From PNON01 sp963757065 (GTDB lineage Bacteria > Chloroflexota > Anaerolineae > Anaerolineales > Anaerolineaceae), in NCBI GenBank assembly GCA_963757065.1, contig CAVWQC010000008.1:62001-126000 (forward strand): DNA of 64,000 bases, written 5' to 3'. The position numbers were made by a program, and so were the translations under genes. The notes beneath the pieces were generated by a model. That model worked only from the letters and a program-made list of their open reading frames with translations, did no database searches and was not told the DNA's origin. Shown here piece by piece: positions 38,757-46,533 of the stretch (the stretch's first letter is position 1; each line of letters starts with the position of its first letter).

Positions 38757-40493
38757 TCAAATGGTGAAAGCAATTGAACTTGTTATCCACTTTTTAACAA
38801 TCAATTGTTCAACTTCTGCAACTGTATTCTGATCAGTCAAAGGTGATGTTGAGATCTTTATATCTTGAGCTCTGGTTGTAACCATGAAGTGGTTTTGAAG
38901 ATATGCCCGCTCATCTTCTGTGAAATCAGTTGTAGTCAAGGAAATTATCGGGACAATATGGTTATTTCCATTTTTAAAAAGGTTATCCAATATTCCCAAA
39001 CCATTAAATTCTGAATGGTAAAAGTCGAGCAGAACCAGATCTGGTGATTCTGATTGGAAAAGTAAAACTGTCTGTTGCGCATCATTTGCTTCGACCACGT
39101 TCTCAGCACCATGTAATTGAACATAACTCATAAGAATTGACCTAAAACTATCATCGGAATGGGCGACAAGGACTCTGGAATATTGCGAGAAATCATACTG
39201 GGTAAGTGCAGCCAGAATCCCATCCCCGGAAAAATCACTGGAAGTTGAATTTCTTGCCATATCAAAGCGTTTATGAACATCTGGTTTGTTTGCGCTGGCC
39301 GCGTGACCAGTGCAATTAACGACAACCACATCCTTCTCTTTAATGAGGCCTTGATTGCATAATTTGATCAAGCCGGCAAAGGACACTGCTGCTGCTGGTT
39401 CAGCGGAAATTCCTTCCATGCGAGCCAGCAATTGCATGGCTTTATAGGTTTCCTTATCTGTAACCGATTCAAATTTTCCACCAGATTCCTGTTCTATCCT
39501 GCGGGCAAGTAGAGTATACGTGCGGCCTGGGTCGAGAGAACATAGGTTTTCAACGTCTGTTGTTATGCTTTCAAGAGGTTCCGCAACATCCAATCCCTGA
39601 GTCCAGGCGTTAACCATGGCCGAACTGCCTTCTGGCTGGATGATCGCCATAAGCGGAATCCGCTCAATTAAGCCCATTAATCGCAATTCCGAAAATCCCT
39701 TTAGTACTCCCAGGGGACCTAAACCGACACTTACTGCTTGTAAATACCAATCCGGGGATCGCCAAGGGAAGGGAGGTTTCGATTTATTTTTACCGGGTGG
39801 TGGACCCATATGGGCGGTTAATTGTTCTGTGATTTCGAAGGCAATGGTTTTCATCGCCTCCACAGAAGGTACCGTTTGAGTCGATTGATCCATAAAGATG
39901 TTGCGTTGACGGGCAAATTCAAGAGCCACCTGTTTTGTCTTTTCGTACGTTCCTGTGACTGTAACGACCCGGCTGCCATATAGTAACATTTCGTTGATCT
40001 TGGAGGTGGGTACCCTGCTGGATAAGAAAGCCCATAATTTAATACCTGCCCTGGCTGCATATGCTGAATATGCAAGGGAAATATTGCCAGTAGACGCGGT
40101 AACCATTTCATTAATTCCGGATTCTATTAATGCTGCTATTGTGACGGCTGCCTGACGGTCCTTAAATGAAGATGTTGGATTTTGGCGTTCGTCTTTGATA
40201 TAGATGTTCGGACACTGCAGCATGGTGCCCAGATTGATCGCCTTTATCAGTGGAGTACCGCCCTCACCTAGAGATAACTCATGAACATGGTCGCGGATGG
40301 GTAATAATTCTTTGTAGCGCCATACATCAAAAGGCCGCCCCGGTAATAGTAAAGGTAATGTCAATGCTAAATTGGCATAGTCATATACAGCTTCCCGCCA
40401 ACCGCTTCCACAACGGGGACAAGAAACTGATGTTGGAAAATATGGAGTGGAATATCCACAATCCAGACATTCAACTATGAAATGCGATGCCAT
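38757..40493 (-). CDS. Threonine synthase-like PLP enzyme fused to receiver-like domain
   Basis: 578 residues. A zinc-ribbon-like N-terminus (CLDCG, CPRCG) precedes a fold-type II PLP domain at about residues 70-410: LGEGGTPLIKA, the PLP lysine in NPTSSFKDRQAAV, ASTGNISLAYSAYAARAGI and GPLGVLKGF, as in threonine synthase. Residues 430-560 form a CheY-like domain: RVLVAHSDDSFRSIL, DLVLLDFYHSEFNGLGIL with the candidate phosphoacceptor Asp, and IVPIISLTT. The terminal KP motif is not evident, so it may be a pseudo-receiver. Threonine synthase makes threonine from phosphohomoserine, but the fused domain makes another role possible. No interruption. Confidence 0.8.
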   Translation of the reverse strand: MASHFIVECLDCGYSTPYFPTSVSCPRCGSGWREAVYDYANLALTLPLLLPGRPFDVWRYKELLPIRDHVHELSLGEGGTPLIKAINLGTMLQCPNIYIKDERQNPTSSFKDRQAAVTIAALIESGINEMVTASTGNISLAYSAYAARAGIKLWAFLSSRVPTSKINEMLLYGSRVVTVTGTYEKTKQVALEFARQRNIFMDQSTQTVPSVEAMKTIAFEITEQLTAHMGPPPGKNKSKPPFPWRSPDWYLQAVSVGLGPLGVLKGFSELRLMGLIERIPLMAIIQPEGSSAMVNAWTQGLDVAEPLESITTDVENLCSLDPGRTYTLLARRIEQESGGKFESVTDKETYKAMQLLARMEGISAEPAAAVSFAGLIKLCNQGLIKEKDVVVVNCTGHAASANKPDVHKRFDMARNSTSSDFSGDGILAALTQYDFSQYSRVLVAHSDDSFRSILMSYVQLHGAENVVEANDAQQTVLLFQSESPDLVLLDFYHSEFNGLGILDNLFKNGNNHIVPIISLTTTDFTEDERAYLQNHFMVTTRAQDIKISTSPLTDQNTVAEVEQLIVKKWITSSIAFTI

Positions 40494-40673
40494 AGTGTTT
40501 ATTATATAGGCTAAATCCAGTTCTGACTTAAATTCATTTTGTATTTGTTTCCTGGTGATAGACTGTTAGCAATTCAGGGAACTTATTGGTAATTCTGATT
40601 GGTTTTCAATTTGCTTATAAGTAATTTAACCAGTATAATTGGGGCTAAGGAAATGAAAATGAATTATTTATTT

Positions 40674-40786
40674 CACCACACTTGAGCATTGAATAAGGGT
40701 ACTGGTATGTACCCTATGTGCAGTTTGCACATACAGGAGCGTGGTGGAATGATTTCTTCCCGCTGAAACGTTGTGATCCTTCTGGA
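40674..40786 (+). ncRNA. Candidate orphan riboswitch aptamer (three-way junction)
   Basis: P1 is CACCAC (40674-40679) with GTGGTG (40741-40746). It encloses P2 AGGGTAC/GTACCCT (40696-40702, 40709-40715, loop TGGTAT), directly abutting P3 ATGTGC/GCACAT (40716-40721, 40727-40732, loop AGTTT). Joining strands are about 16 bases (5') and ACAGGAGC (3'). The P1 3' strand GTGGTGG can also pair fully with the 5' half CCGCCGC of the following terminator, so ligand-stabilised P1 would permit termination. The sequence does not match the purine, TPP, THF, preQ1, cobalamin, fluoride or T-box consensus I know. The downstream operon encodes an ECF transporter, so a transported nutrient is the likely ligand (inference). 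Confidence 0.6.
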
Positions 40787-40817
40787 CCGCCGCCTGCCTG
40801 TGCAAGCGGCGGTTTTT
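40787..40817 (+). terminator. Rho-independent terminator/attenuator upstream of the ECF operon
   Basis: Stem CCGCCGC (40787-40793) with GCGGCGG (40806-40812), a 12-base loop and TTTTT (40813-40817). It lies 50 bases before the first gene, in the leader, so it acts as a conditional attenuator. A second hairpin, CGCGTC/GACGCG at 40826-40841, follows before the ribosome binding site. Confidence 0.8.
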
Positions 40818-40866
40818 GGTTCTTCCGCGTCAAATGACGCGACAATCCAATATTCAGGAGGATATT

Positions 40867-41217
40867 ATGACAGTTCCAGCTTCAGATACCGTAATACTCG
40901 TAACCCGAAATGGTATGGGGGATGCCGAACCAACACTCCAACAAAAGTTGATCCAAACATATTTAAAATTGCTGGATGATAGCAATACGCTTCCAGCAGC
41001 GATCTGCTTCTACTCTGATGGGGTAAAACTAGTCGTAAACGGATCGCCAGTAATCGATGTACTCAGATCATTGGAGACGAAAGGAGTTCGCCTGATCTTA
41101 TGCAGTACTTGCCTGGGTTACTATAACCTTAATGATCAAGTTCAGGTAGGCATTGTCGGTGGGATGACGGATATTATCGAAGCTCAATTTAAATCCCAAA
41201 AAGTGATCTCCATCTAA
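40867..41217 (+). CDS. DsrE-like protein related to YedF selenium-associated sulfurtransferase C-terminal domain
   Basis: 116 residues, a single DsrE/F-like domain: VTRNGMGDAEPTLQQKLIQT, YLKLLDD, CFYSDGVKLVV, and LILCSTCLGYYNLND with the cysteine pair typical of the YedF C-terminal half, then VGGMTDIIEAQ. The N-terminal TusA-like half of full YedF is missing. Proteins of this type occur with selenium metabolism and Se-dependent molybdenum hydroxylases, which matches the yqeB/yqeC operon 30 kb upstream. ATG 40867 is behind AGGAGGATATT. It is the first gene after the attenuated leader. Confidence 0.75.
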   Translation: MTVPASDTVILVTRNGMGDAEPTLQQKLIQTYLKLLDDSNTLPAAICFYSDGVKLVVNGSPVIDVLRSLETKGVRLILCSTCLGYYNLNDQVQVGIVGGMTDIIEAQFKSQKVISI

Positions 41218-41227
41218 AAGAGGAAGA

Positions 41228-41635
41228 ATGCATCCTTATGCCCTTCGTCTTCATCCGGGTCAAGACATAAAAATTGAACTGGATGCCTTTGTTGTAACAA
41301 ATCAAATAGAGGCAGCCTGCATTCTCACATGTGTTGGTAGTCTTCGAAAAGCCAGTTTACGTTTCGCCAACCAGGAGAACGGCACAACATTAACGGGTTA
41401 TTTTGAAATAGTTTCATTAACTGGAGTTCTATCCATTCATGGCTCTCATTACCATATAACCATCTCTGACAACCAAGGTCAGACTTATGGTGCGCATTTG
41501 CTTGAAGGGAGTGAAATATATACGACAGCCGAAATCATTCTGTCGGAATTACCCGAATTTCGTTTCCTTCGAAAATATGATGAACAAACAGGTTATCCAG
41601 AGCTAGAGATATTAACAAACATTAAAGGAGAATAA
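41228..41635 (+). CDS. PPC/DUF296 domain protein
   Basis: 135 residues, the whole length being one PPC (plants and prokaryotes conserved) domain: YALRLHPGQDIKIEL, ILTCVGSLRKASLRFA, GYFEIVSLTGVLS, HGSHYHITISD, GAHLLEGSEIYTTAEI. Stand-alone bacterial members form trimers and have a histidine-rich pocket; function unknown and without the AT-hooks of plant relatives. It starts ten bases after the YedF-like gene and ends two bases before the ECF S component, so it is part of the same operon. Confidence 0.8.
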   Translation: MHPYALRLHPGQDIKIELDAFVVTNQIEAACILTCVGSLRKASLRFANQENGTTLTGYFEIVSLTGVLSIHGSHYHITISDNQGQTYGAHLLEGSEIYTTAEIILSELPEFRFLRKYDEQTGYPELEILTNIKGE

Positions 41636-41637
41636 TT

Positions 41638-42231
41638 ATGTCACTCATAGAAAGATTAAAGAAAGATTTTTCGACCATGACCATCGCGTTGATGGCTGCA
41701 GCAATTGTATTAAATATGGTGCTGGGGCAGGTTGTTTCAACGCTGAAGCTGCCAATTTTCCTGGATTCCATTGGGACTGTTCTGGTTGGAATCCTTGCCG
41801 GACCATGGGCAGGCGGTTTGACTGGTTTGATCACAAACCTGCTCTGGGGAATCATTTCAGACCCGGTTTCCGCAGCTTTTGCACCGGTTGCGATGATGAT
41901 CGGAATTGCAGCAGGGTTATGCGCAAAATATGGACTGTTCAAGAGCTGGTGGAAAGCTCTGATCAGCGGTGTGATCATTTCAGTTGCCCTCTCCATCGTA
42001 GCTGTTCCCATTCGTTTGTATATGTTCGGCGGCCTCACCGGAAGTGGTGCGGATTTTATCACTGCCTACTTCCTGGCACTCGGACGAGACTTATTTGGAG
42101 CTGTCATCATCCAGGTGATCACTTCTAATCTGGTTGATAAGGTCGTAACTGCCCTTGTTGCCTGGGGAATTGTAAAAGGATTGCCAAAGCGTTTTGTCGC
42201 CCGTTTTCCACGAGCGGAACAGAATGTTTAG
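41638..42231 (+). CDS. ECF transporter substrate-binding S component
   Basis: 197 residues with about six membrane segments: helices near residues 15-35, 42-65, 75-100, 108-130, 145-165 and 168-185. LPIFLDSIGTVLVGILAGPW and the following ITNLLWG are characteristic of S components of energy-coupling factor importers. The substrate cannot be assigned from sequence; candidates are vitamins, metals or purine-like compounds. It is uninterrupted, unlike the T and A genes that follow. The complete S-T-A-A set makes a dedicated (group I) ECF system. Confidence 0.8.
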   Translation: MSLIERLKKDFSTMTIALMAAAIVLNMVLGQVVSTLKLPIFLDSIGTVLVGILAGPWAGGLTGLITNLLWGIISDPVSAAFAPVAMMIGIAAGLCAKYGLFKSWWKALISGVIISVALSIVAVPIRLYMFGGLTGSGADFITAYFLALGRDLFGAVIIQVITSNLVDKVVTALVAWGIVKGLPKRFVARFPRAEQNV

Positions 42232-42243
42232 TAAACATTAATT

Positions 42244-43034
42244 ATGTTCCAACCCCACAGCCTTTATATTCCCGGGAAAGGGATCGCTCTACGACTTGCA
42301 CCCATTTACAAAACTGAGTGGACTTCTAACGATATCCCTGCATAATTTTCCTGGGCATTGGTGGAAGTTGGAGCGCAATCATTATCGGCCTGTTCATCCT
42401 GCTCCTGGCAGCCTGGACAGGCCTCTTTCGTCCATTAGTATGGACGAGTTTTAAAATGGTCTTTGCCCTGTTTCTAATGTTGGGCTTGATTCACGGATTA
42501 TTTAATCCTTCCAACGCAACCTTGTTATTTTCTTTGGGTCCTCTCCATTTGGGTAAGGAAGGGCTGGAATTTGCCTTGCTGATTGTCACCAGGGTAACGG
42601 TTTTCCTATTCGCATCCCTCCTTGTTTTATTCTCCACCAGCCTGGCTAATCTCACCCGGGCATTTTCCCAATCTGGCATGCCATCCGGTCTGGTATACCT
42701 ATTAAGCAGCCCACTTCTGTTACTTCCGCAGATAGCTTCCAAAACTGAATCGATCAGACAAGCACAACAATCTCGTGGGATGGAAACGGAAGGCAGCATA
42801 CGTAATAGGATTAAAGCTCTTTTTCCCTTGGTTGCCCCGCTTGTTCTTGGAGTGTTTCTAGAATCTGAAGATCGAGCAATTGCCCTTGAAACCCGTAAAT
42901 TTAATGTTGCCGGGAAAAGAACCAGTTTATATCAATTACCGGATTCCCAATTTCAGAAAATCCTGAGAAAAATATTAATTATAAGCAACTTAGGTCTGGT
43001 GTTATTTATGATCATGTATCGAATCTTTAAATAA
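42244..43034 (+). CDS. ecfT: ECF transporter transmembrane T component (CbiQ-like), frameshifted
   Basis: Reads as one EcfT/CbiQ protein of about 263 residues only after two single-base corrections. ATG 42244 gives MFQPHSLYIPGKG. The frame changes in 42277-42285 (AAAGGGATC) to LYDLHPFTKLSGLLTISL, and changes again in 42336-42354 to GIGGSWSAIIIGLFILLLAA and on to the stop. The conserved coupling region is present: SSPLLLLPQIASKTESIRQAQQSR GMETEG (written in two parts, the Ala-Arg-Gly type signature). Both corrections remove one base. Couples the S component to the ATPases. Confidence 0.72.
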
Positions 43035-43036
43035 TT

Positions 43037-43916
43037 ATGCCCACTAATAAATTGCATGCAATTGAAGGATTTTTCATTTACTTACCCGGGTGGTAGATAG
43101 GTCAGCCCTTAAGAATGTATCTATTGAATATTAATGAAGGTGAATTTCTTGCTATTATTGGACCAAATAATTCAGGAAAATCCACTCTGTGTAACACCAT
43201 AGCAGGTTTGATCCCCGGATTCTTTCATGGGAGTATGAGCGGGGAAATTCTATTGCCAGATAACTATGCGGATCCATCGTCAACTGATGTGTCATCCCGG
43301 AATGTAGGATTTGTACTGCAAAACCCGACCACCCAGTTATCTCATATGCGGCATACAGTATTCGAAGAAGTTGCTTTTGGTTTGGAAAATACTGGAGTAC
43401 CTGCCGTTGAGATGCCTGAACGGATTAACAAAGCAATTTCATTGACTGGCATTTCCCATTTGGCAGAACGGTCCCCTTTCACCCTCTCCGGTGGGGAACA
43501 GCAGAGACTGGCAATCGCATCCATTCTTGCAATGGATCCACAAATTCTTGTCTTTGATGAACCAACCACAATGCTTGACCCTGCGGGGATGTGTGGATGT
43601 TTTTGCAATTATTCAGAGACTTGTGAAAGAAGGAAAGACAGTCATTGTGGCTGAACACAACCTTGAGTGGATAAGCCAATATGCAGATCGAGTCGTTGCT
43701 TTGGAAGATGGTGAAATCATACTCGATGGAAAAGTTCAGGATGTTATGACATCACCCAGGTTGGTTCATAATGGAACCGGCCGGACGAGATATACTGAGG
43801 CAGCCAGTCTTGCCCGGGAAAAAAGGATCATACCTAAGGAAACCCCTCTCCCAATCAACCTCCAGGCTGCAGCACAATTGTTTAAGGAAGTTTTATATAA
43901 TAACCATGAAAATTGA
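43037..43916 (+). CDS. ecfA1: ECF transporter ATPase A1, multiply frameshifted
   Basis: ABC ATPase of about 290 residues recovered with four single-base corrections: in 43067-43080 (poly-T then CATT), at 43091-43097 (GGTA, giving GGDRSALKN), at 43118-43126 (giving LNINEGEFLAIIG), and at 43584-43590 (GGGGA, giving DVFAIIQRLVKEGKT). Domains are otherwise intact: Walker A IGPNNSGKST, Q-loop VLQNPTTQL, signature LSGGEQQRLAIA, Walker B ILVFDEPTTML and H-loop VAEHNLEWI. The C-terminal RYTEAASLAREK extension is typical of EcfA. After the first three changes the frame returns to the starting one, which is consistent with three one-base insertions. Confidence 0.75.
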
Positions 43917-44736
43917 AATCCAAAATGTAAGCTTTAGTTATGGCAAAACCCATCAGGCGTTATCTGACGTCAATTTAAATATACCCGGTGGGACTCTCAC
44001 TTGCTTTGGTTGGTAGTAATGGCTGCGGAAAAACGACCCTGGCAAGGTGTCTGAACGGCATTCTACGTCCACAAACAGGGAAAATACTATTAGGTGAAAA
44101 TGATACCAGTGGTAGCACCACAGCGAAGTCTATCTCAGTACATCGGAAGTGTTTTTCAAAACCCGGATGATCAGTTATTCCACCGAAGCGTGATCGATGA
44201 GGTAAGATTCGGTCCACAGAATCTGGGATATAAACCGGAAAAAGTGGAAGAATTAGTCAAAAAGGCTCTTATGGACTTAGGATTGTTAGACCATGCTGAA
44301 ACAAATCCACATGATTTGGGATACTCTCAACGGAAGTTGGTTACTCTTGCTTCAGCTTTAGCCATGGATACTCCCATTTATGTTTTAGATGAACCAACCA
44401 TGGGTATGGATAGCGGAGAAATCCAACAGGTAAAAAAAGTTCTAGATCAAATGAAAGAAAAGAAGAAAACAGTAATTCTGATTACCCACGATATGGATTT
44501 GGCAGCAGAAACAGCTGAGCGGATCATTGTGATGAAAAACGGTCGAATCGTTAGCAGATGGATTACCACAGGAAGTATTTCGGATCTCATTTATTGGCTG
44601 AGTGGGGGCTGATTGCACCACAAATGATACGATTATCTCAACGAAGTAAACCTCCAGAAGCCTTCCTCTAACAGTGGAAGATTTTATAGATATGATTGTG
44701 CGAGAAAAGACAGAGGTAGAAGAGCTAACTGATTGA
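43906..44736 (+). CDS. ecfA2: ECF transporter ATPase A2, multiply frameshifted
   Basis: ABC ATPase of about 270 residues spread over several frames. MKIEIQNVSFSYG starts at ATG 43906. Changes occur near 43999 (CTCA, giving LALVGSNGCGKTTLARCLNG), near 44132 (giving LSQYIGSVFQNPDDQLF), at 44553 (giving ADGLPQEVFR), at 44591-44594 (giving LAEWGLIAPQMIRLSQR) and in 44655-44668, where a net shift of two (or minus one) gives LTVEDFIDMIVREK to the stop at 44736. Signature YSQRKLVTLASALAM and Walker B IYVLDEPTMGMD are intact. The recovered tail matches the usual EcfA C-terminus, so the gene extends beyond the apparent stop at 44612. Confidence 0.7.
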
Positions 44737-44759
44737 AGAATTAATTACCGCAAGGCAAA

Positions 44760-45224
44760 TCAATCCAACTTTGTAAACGAAATCACCTGATATGACCAAT
44801 CTTCATCCAGAATATCCGGGTCATTAAAGGTAATCAGTGTAGGAAATCCAAAGTCCGGATCATATTCAATTTTCAGCCATTTGGAATGTTGACTTTTGAT
44901 TTGTAGTTCAGCCATGGAAAATAAAGCGGGAATTGTGAAGTTATCCGGATCAAATGATTTTATTGTACATTCTCTCCCCTCATATGGCGCGGGGATACAG
45001 CTTGTGCTTGAATTGATAACCAGACCATTTTCGACAGTCAAATTATAAATTTGTAAATGCCAGATACTTTGAACGACCTGAATAGAAATCTGATAGTGAT
45101 TTACTCCAGATTCTTTCCAGAGCTTTTCACCACTCGTTAATTGAGACTTTGGACCGGTTGTGCACGCGTTGAGAGGAAGAATTAATAATAAAAGAAACAA
45201 ACGTAGTCTGATTGAAAGTTTCAT
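44760..45224 (-). CDS. Putative lipoprotein, DUF6174-like
   Basis: 154 residues. Signal peptide with lipobox LNAC (cysteine about residue 21). The remainder resembles small DUF6174-type secreted proteins: GVNHYQISIQ, a conserved WHLQIYNLTVENG, and near the C-terminus IEYDPDFGFPTLITFNDPD. Function unknown. It stands alone between the ECF operon (convergent) and the tRNA gene. Family assignment rests on pattern memory only. Confidence 0.65.
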   Translation of the reverse strand: MKLSIRLRLFLLLLILPLNACTTGPKSQLTSGEKLWKESGVNHYQISIQVVQSIWHLQIYNLTVENGLVINSSTSCIPAPYEGRECTIKSFDPDNFTIPALFSMAELQIKSQHSKWLKIEYDPDFGFPTLITFNDPDILDEDWSYQVISFTKLD

Positions 45225-45257
45225 ATTCTTATAGATTGAAATAGGAGGGTGAAGCTA

Positions 45258-45391
45258 CGAATATCATCCCTCGATGGGGCTCACGAATGGAAATTTCGAG
45301 TACTCAAAGAGCGGGTGATGAGCTCGAATATCATCCCTCGATGGGGCTCACGAATGGAAATTTCGAGTACTCAAAGAGCGGGTGATGAGAA
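45258..45391. repeat. Two tandem 67-bp units containing tRNA-Gly 3' sequence
   Basis: The unit starting CGAATATCATCCCTCG at 45258 is repeated from 45325 with a 67-base period. Each unit contains a copy of the tRNA 3' end (AGAGCGGGTGATGAG) and of the T-arm/variable region (CTCACGAATGG) found in the intact tRNA at 45377-45449, but the T-loop part is replaced by a different segment with CCCTCGATGGGG. This looks like repeated partial duplication of a tRNA 3' half, as left by site-specific integration or by slippage. Confidence 0.7.
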
Positions 45392-45449
45392 TTCGAACTC
45401 ACGAATGGTACCTTGGGAAGGTACTGCCTTACCACTTGGCGACACCCGC
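45377..45449 (-). tRNA. tRNA-Gly (CCC anticodon)
   Basis: Minus strand. Acceptor GCGGGTG pairs with CACCCGC; D-arm GCC-AAGTGGTAA-GGC; anticodon stem GTACC/GGTAC with 7-base loop TTCCCAA, anticodon CCC. T-arm GTGAG/CTCAT encloses an eight-base loop TTCGAATT, where seven bases (TTCGAAT) are normal, so the gene carries one extra base next to position 60. No encoded CCA. The discriminator is T. Reads GGG codons. Confidence 0.85.
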
Positions 45450-45499
45450 AACTGTGAAAGGATTATATGAACCCCACCCCTGGTTGTCAAGGACATCTT

Positions 45500-46519
45500 T
45501 TATATTTCCCGCTTTAAGAGCCAGTGTGTCAGGTCCAATAAGACTTGAATATCGTGATGATTCCCTGCCGCTGAATGCAAATAGGTGATCGCCTTGTTTG
45601 TATAATCGTCGGCTTTTGAAATAGTCTGTTCTGCAATACCGGTTTGTTCCAACAAATGTAATATAGACGGAATTTCTTCAGAGCTGATCTTACCGGTTTT
45701 ATACCTTTTAGCAAAGTCCTGGTTATGCTTTATTGCCAGGACAACCGGATAGGTCATTTTTCCAGATACCAGGTCACTGCTCGTGGATTTACCCAGCCGG
45801 GCTGAATCCCCCCATATCCCCAGGTAATCATCAATGATCTGAAAAGCCAACCCGAGATTCGTCCCAAATAATTTGAAATTTTCGATGGTTTTCTTATCAC
45901 TGGATCCAAGCAACGCTCCAATATGTGTGCTTGCCGCAATCAAGGCAGTCGTTTTCCCTTCGATCATAAATTGATATTCTTCCGGGGTAACATTGGTGCG
46001 ATCTTCAAAGTCAATATCCAGATACTGACCTTCAGTCAGTTTTAAGCAGGTGGTGGTAAGGATCTGGCTGCATTTAGAAACCACCTCAATCGGATAAGAT
46101 TTACTTAGTTTCCAAATTTCATGCAAAGCCAAACTGAACAATGCGTCACCTGCATTGATCGCCTGCGCAGAACCATATTTTAACCAAAGAGTATCTCTAT
46201 CATGCCGGGTCAGGCTTTGGTCTTGAATATCATCATGGATCAAAGAAAAATTATGGATCAACTCTATAGACACTGCCGCCGGGAGCGCATTTTGCCAATT
46301 TCCTCCAGCTAAATGTGTTGCCAGACAGACAAGCAATGGTCGAATACGTTTTCCCTTCTTTGTAGTTGAATTACCATCCCAACCCAGGTGATATTTCAAC
46401 ATATCCTTGAGAGGTTGGGTCTCTGAAGAAAAATAATCCTGGATGGCGGAATAACAGTGAGTATCCACCTGTGTAAGAATATCTGCAATGATGGGATGCT
46501 TAATTAAAAAGGCTACCAT
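45500..46519 (-). CDS. Polyprenyl diphosphate synthase (geranylgeranyl/farnesyl type)
   Basis: 339 residues, all-helical trans-isoprenyl diphosphate synthase. First aspartate-rich motif in LIHDDIQDQSLTRHDRD (about residue 95), second in IDDYLGIWGDSARLGK (about 225), both needed for Mg-diphosphate binding. KGKRIRPLLV near residue 60 binds isopentenyl diphosphate. It condenses IPP units into a C15-C20 or longer chain for quinones or lipids. It lies 14 bases downstream of the IPP isomerase gene, on the same strand, so both act in one pathway. No interruption. Confidence 0.88.
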   Translation of the reverse strand: MVAFLIKHPIIADILTQVDTHCYSAIQDYFSSETQPLKDMLKYHLGWDGNSTTKKGKRIRPLLVCLATHLAGGNWQNALPAAVSIELIHNFSLIHDDIQDQSLTRHDRDTLWLKYGSAQAINAGDALFSLALHEIWKLSKSYPIEVVSKCSQILTTTCLKLTEGQYLDIDFEDRTNVTPEEYQFMIEGKTTALIAASTHIGALLGSSDKKTIENFKLFGTNLGLAFQIIDDYLGIWGDSARLGKSTSSDLVSGKMTYPVVLAIKHNQDFAKRYKTGKISSEEIPSILHLLEQTGIAEQTISKADDYTNKAITYLHSAAGNHHDIQVLLDLTHWLLKREI

Positions 46520-46533
46520 AATTCTCTAGAGTA

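Noticed and set aside
40674..40786. T-box, purine, TPP or THF riboswitch
   Set aside because: Conserved cores of these classes are not present; only the three-way topology is shared with some.
44612..44760. Small independent ORFs after ecfA2
   Set aside because: The translated pieces match the usual EcfA C-terminus, so they belong to ecfA2.
45245..45400. Tandem repeats considered as a CRISPR array
   Set aside because: Only two units, no spacers, and the repeat contains tRNA sequence; no cas genes in the window.
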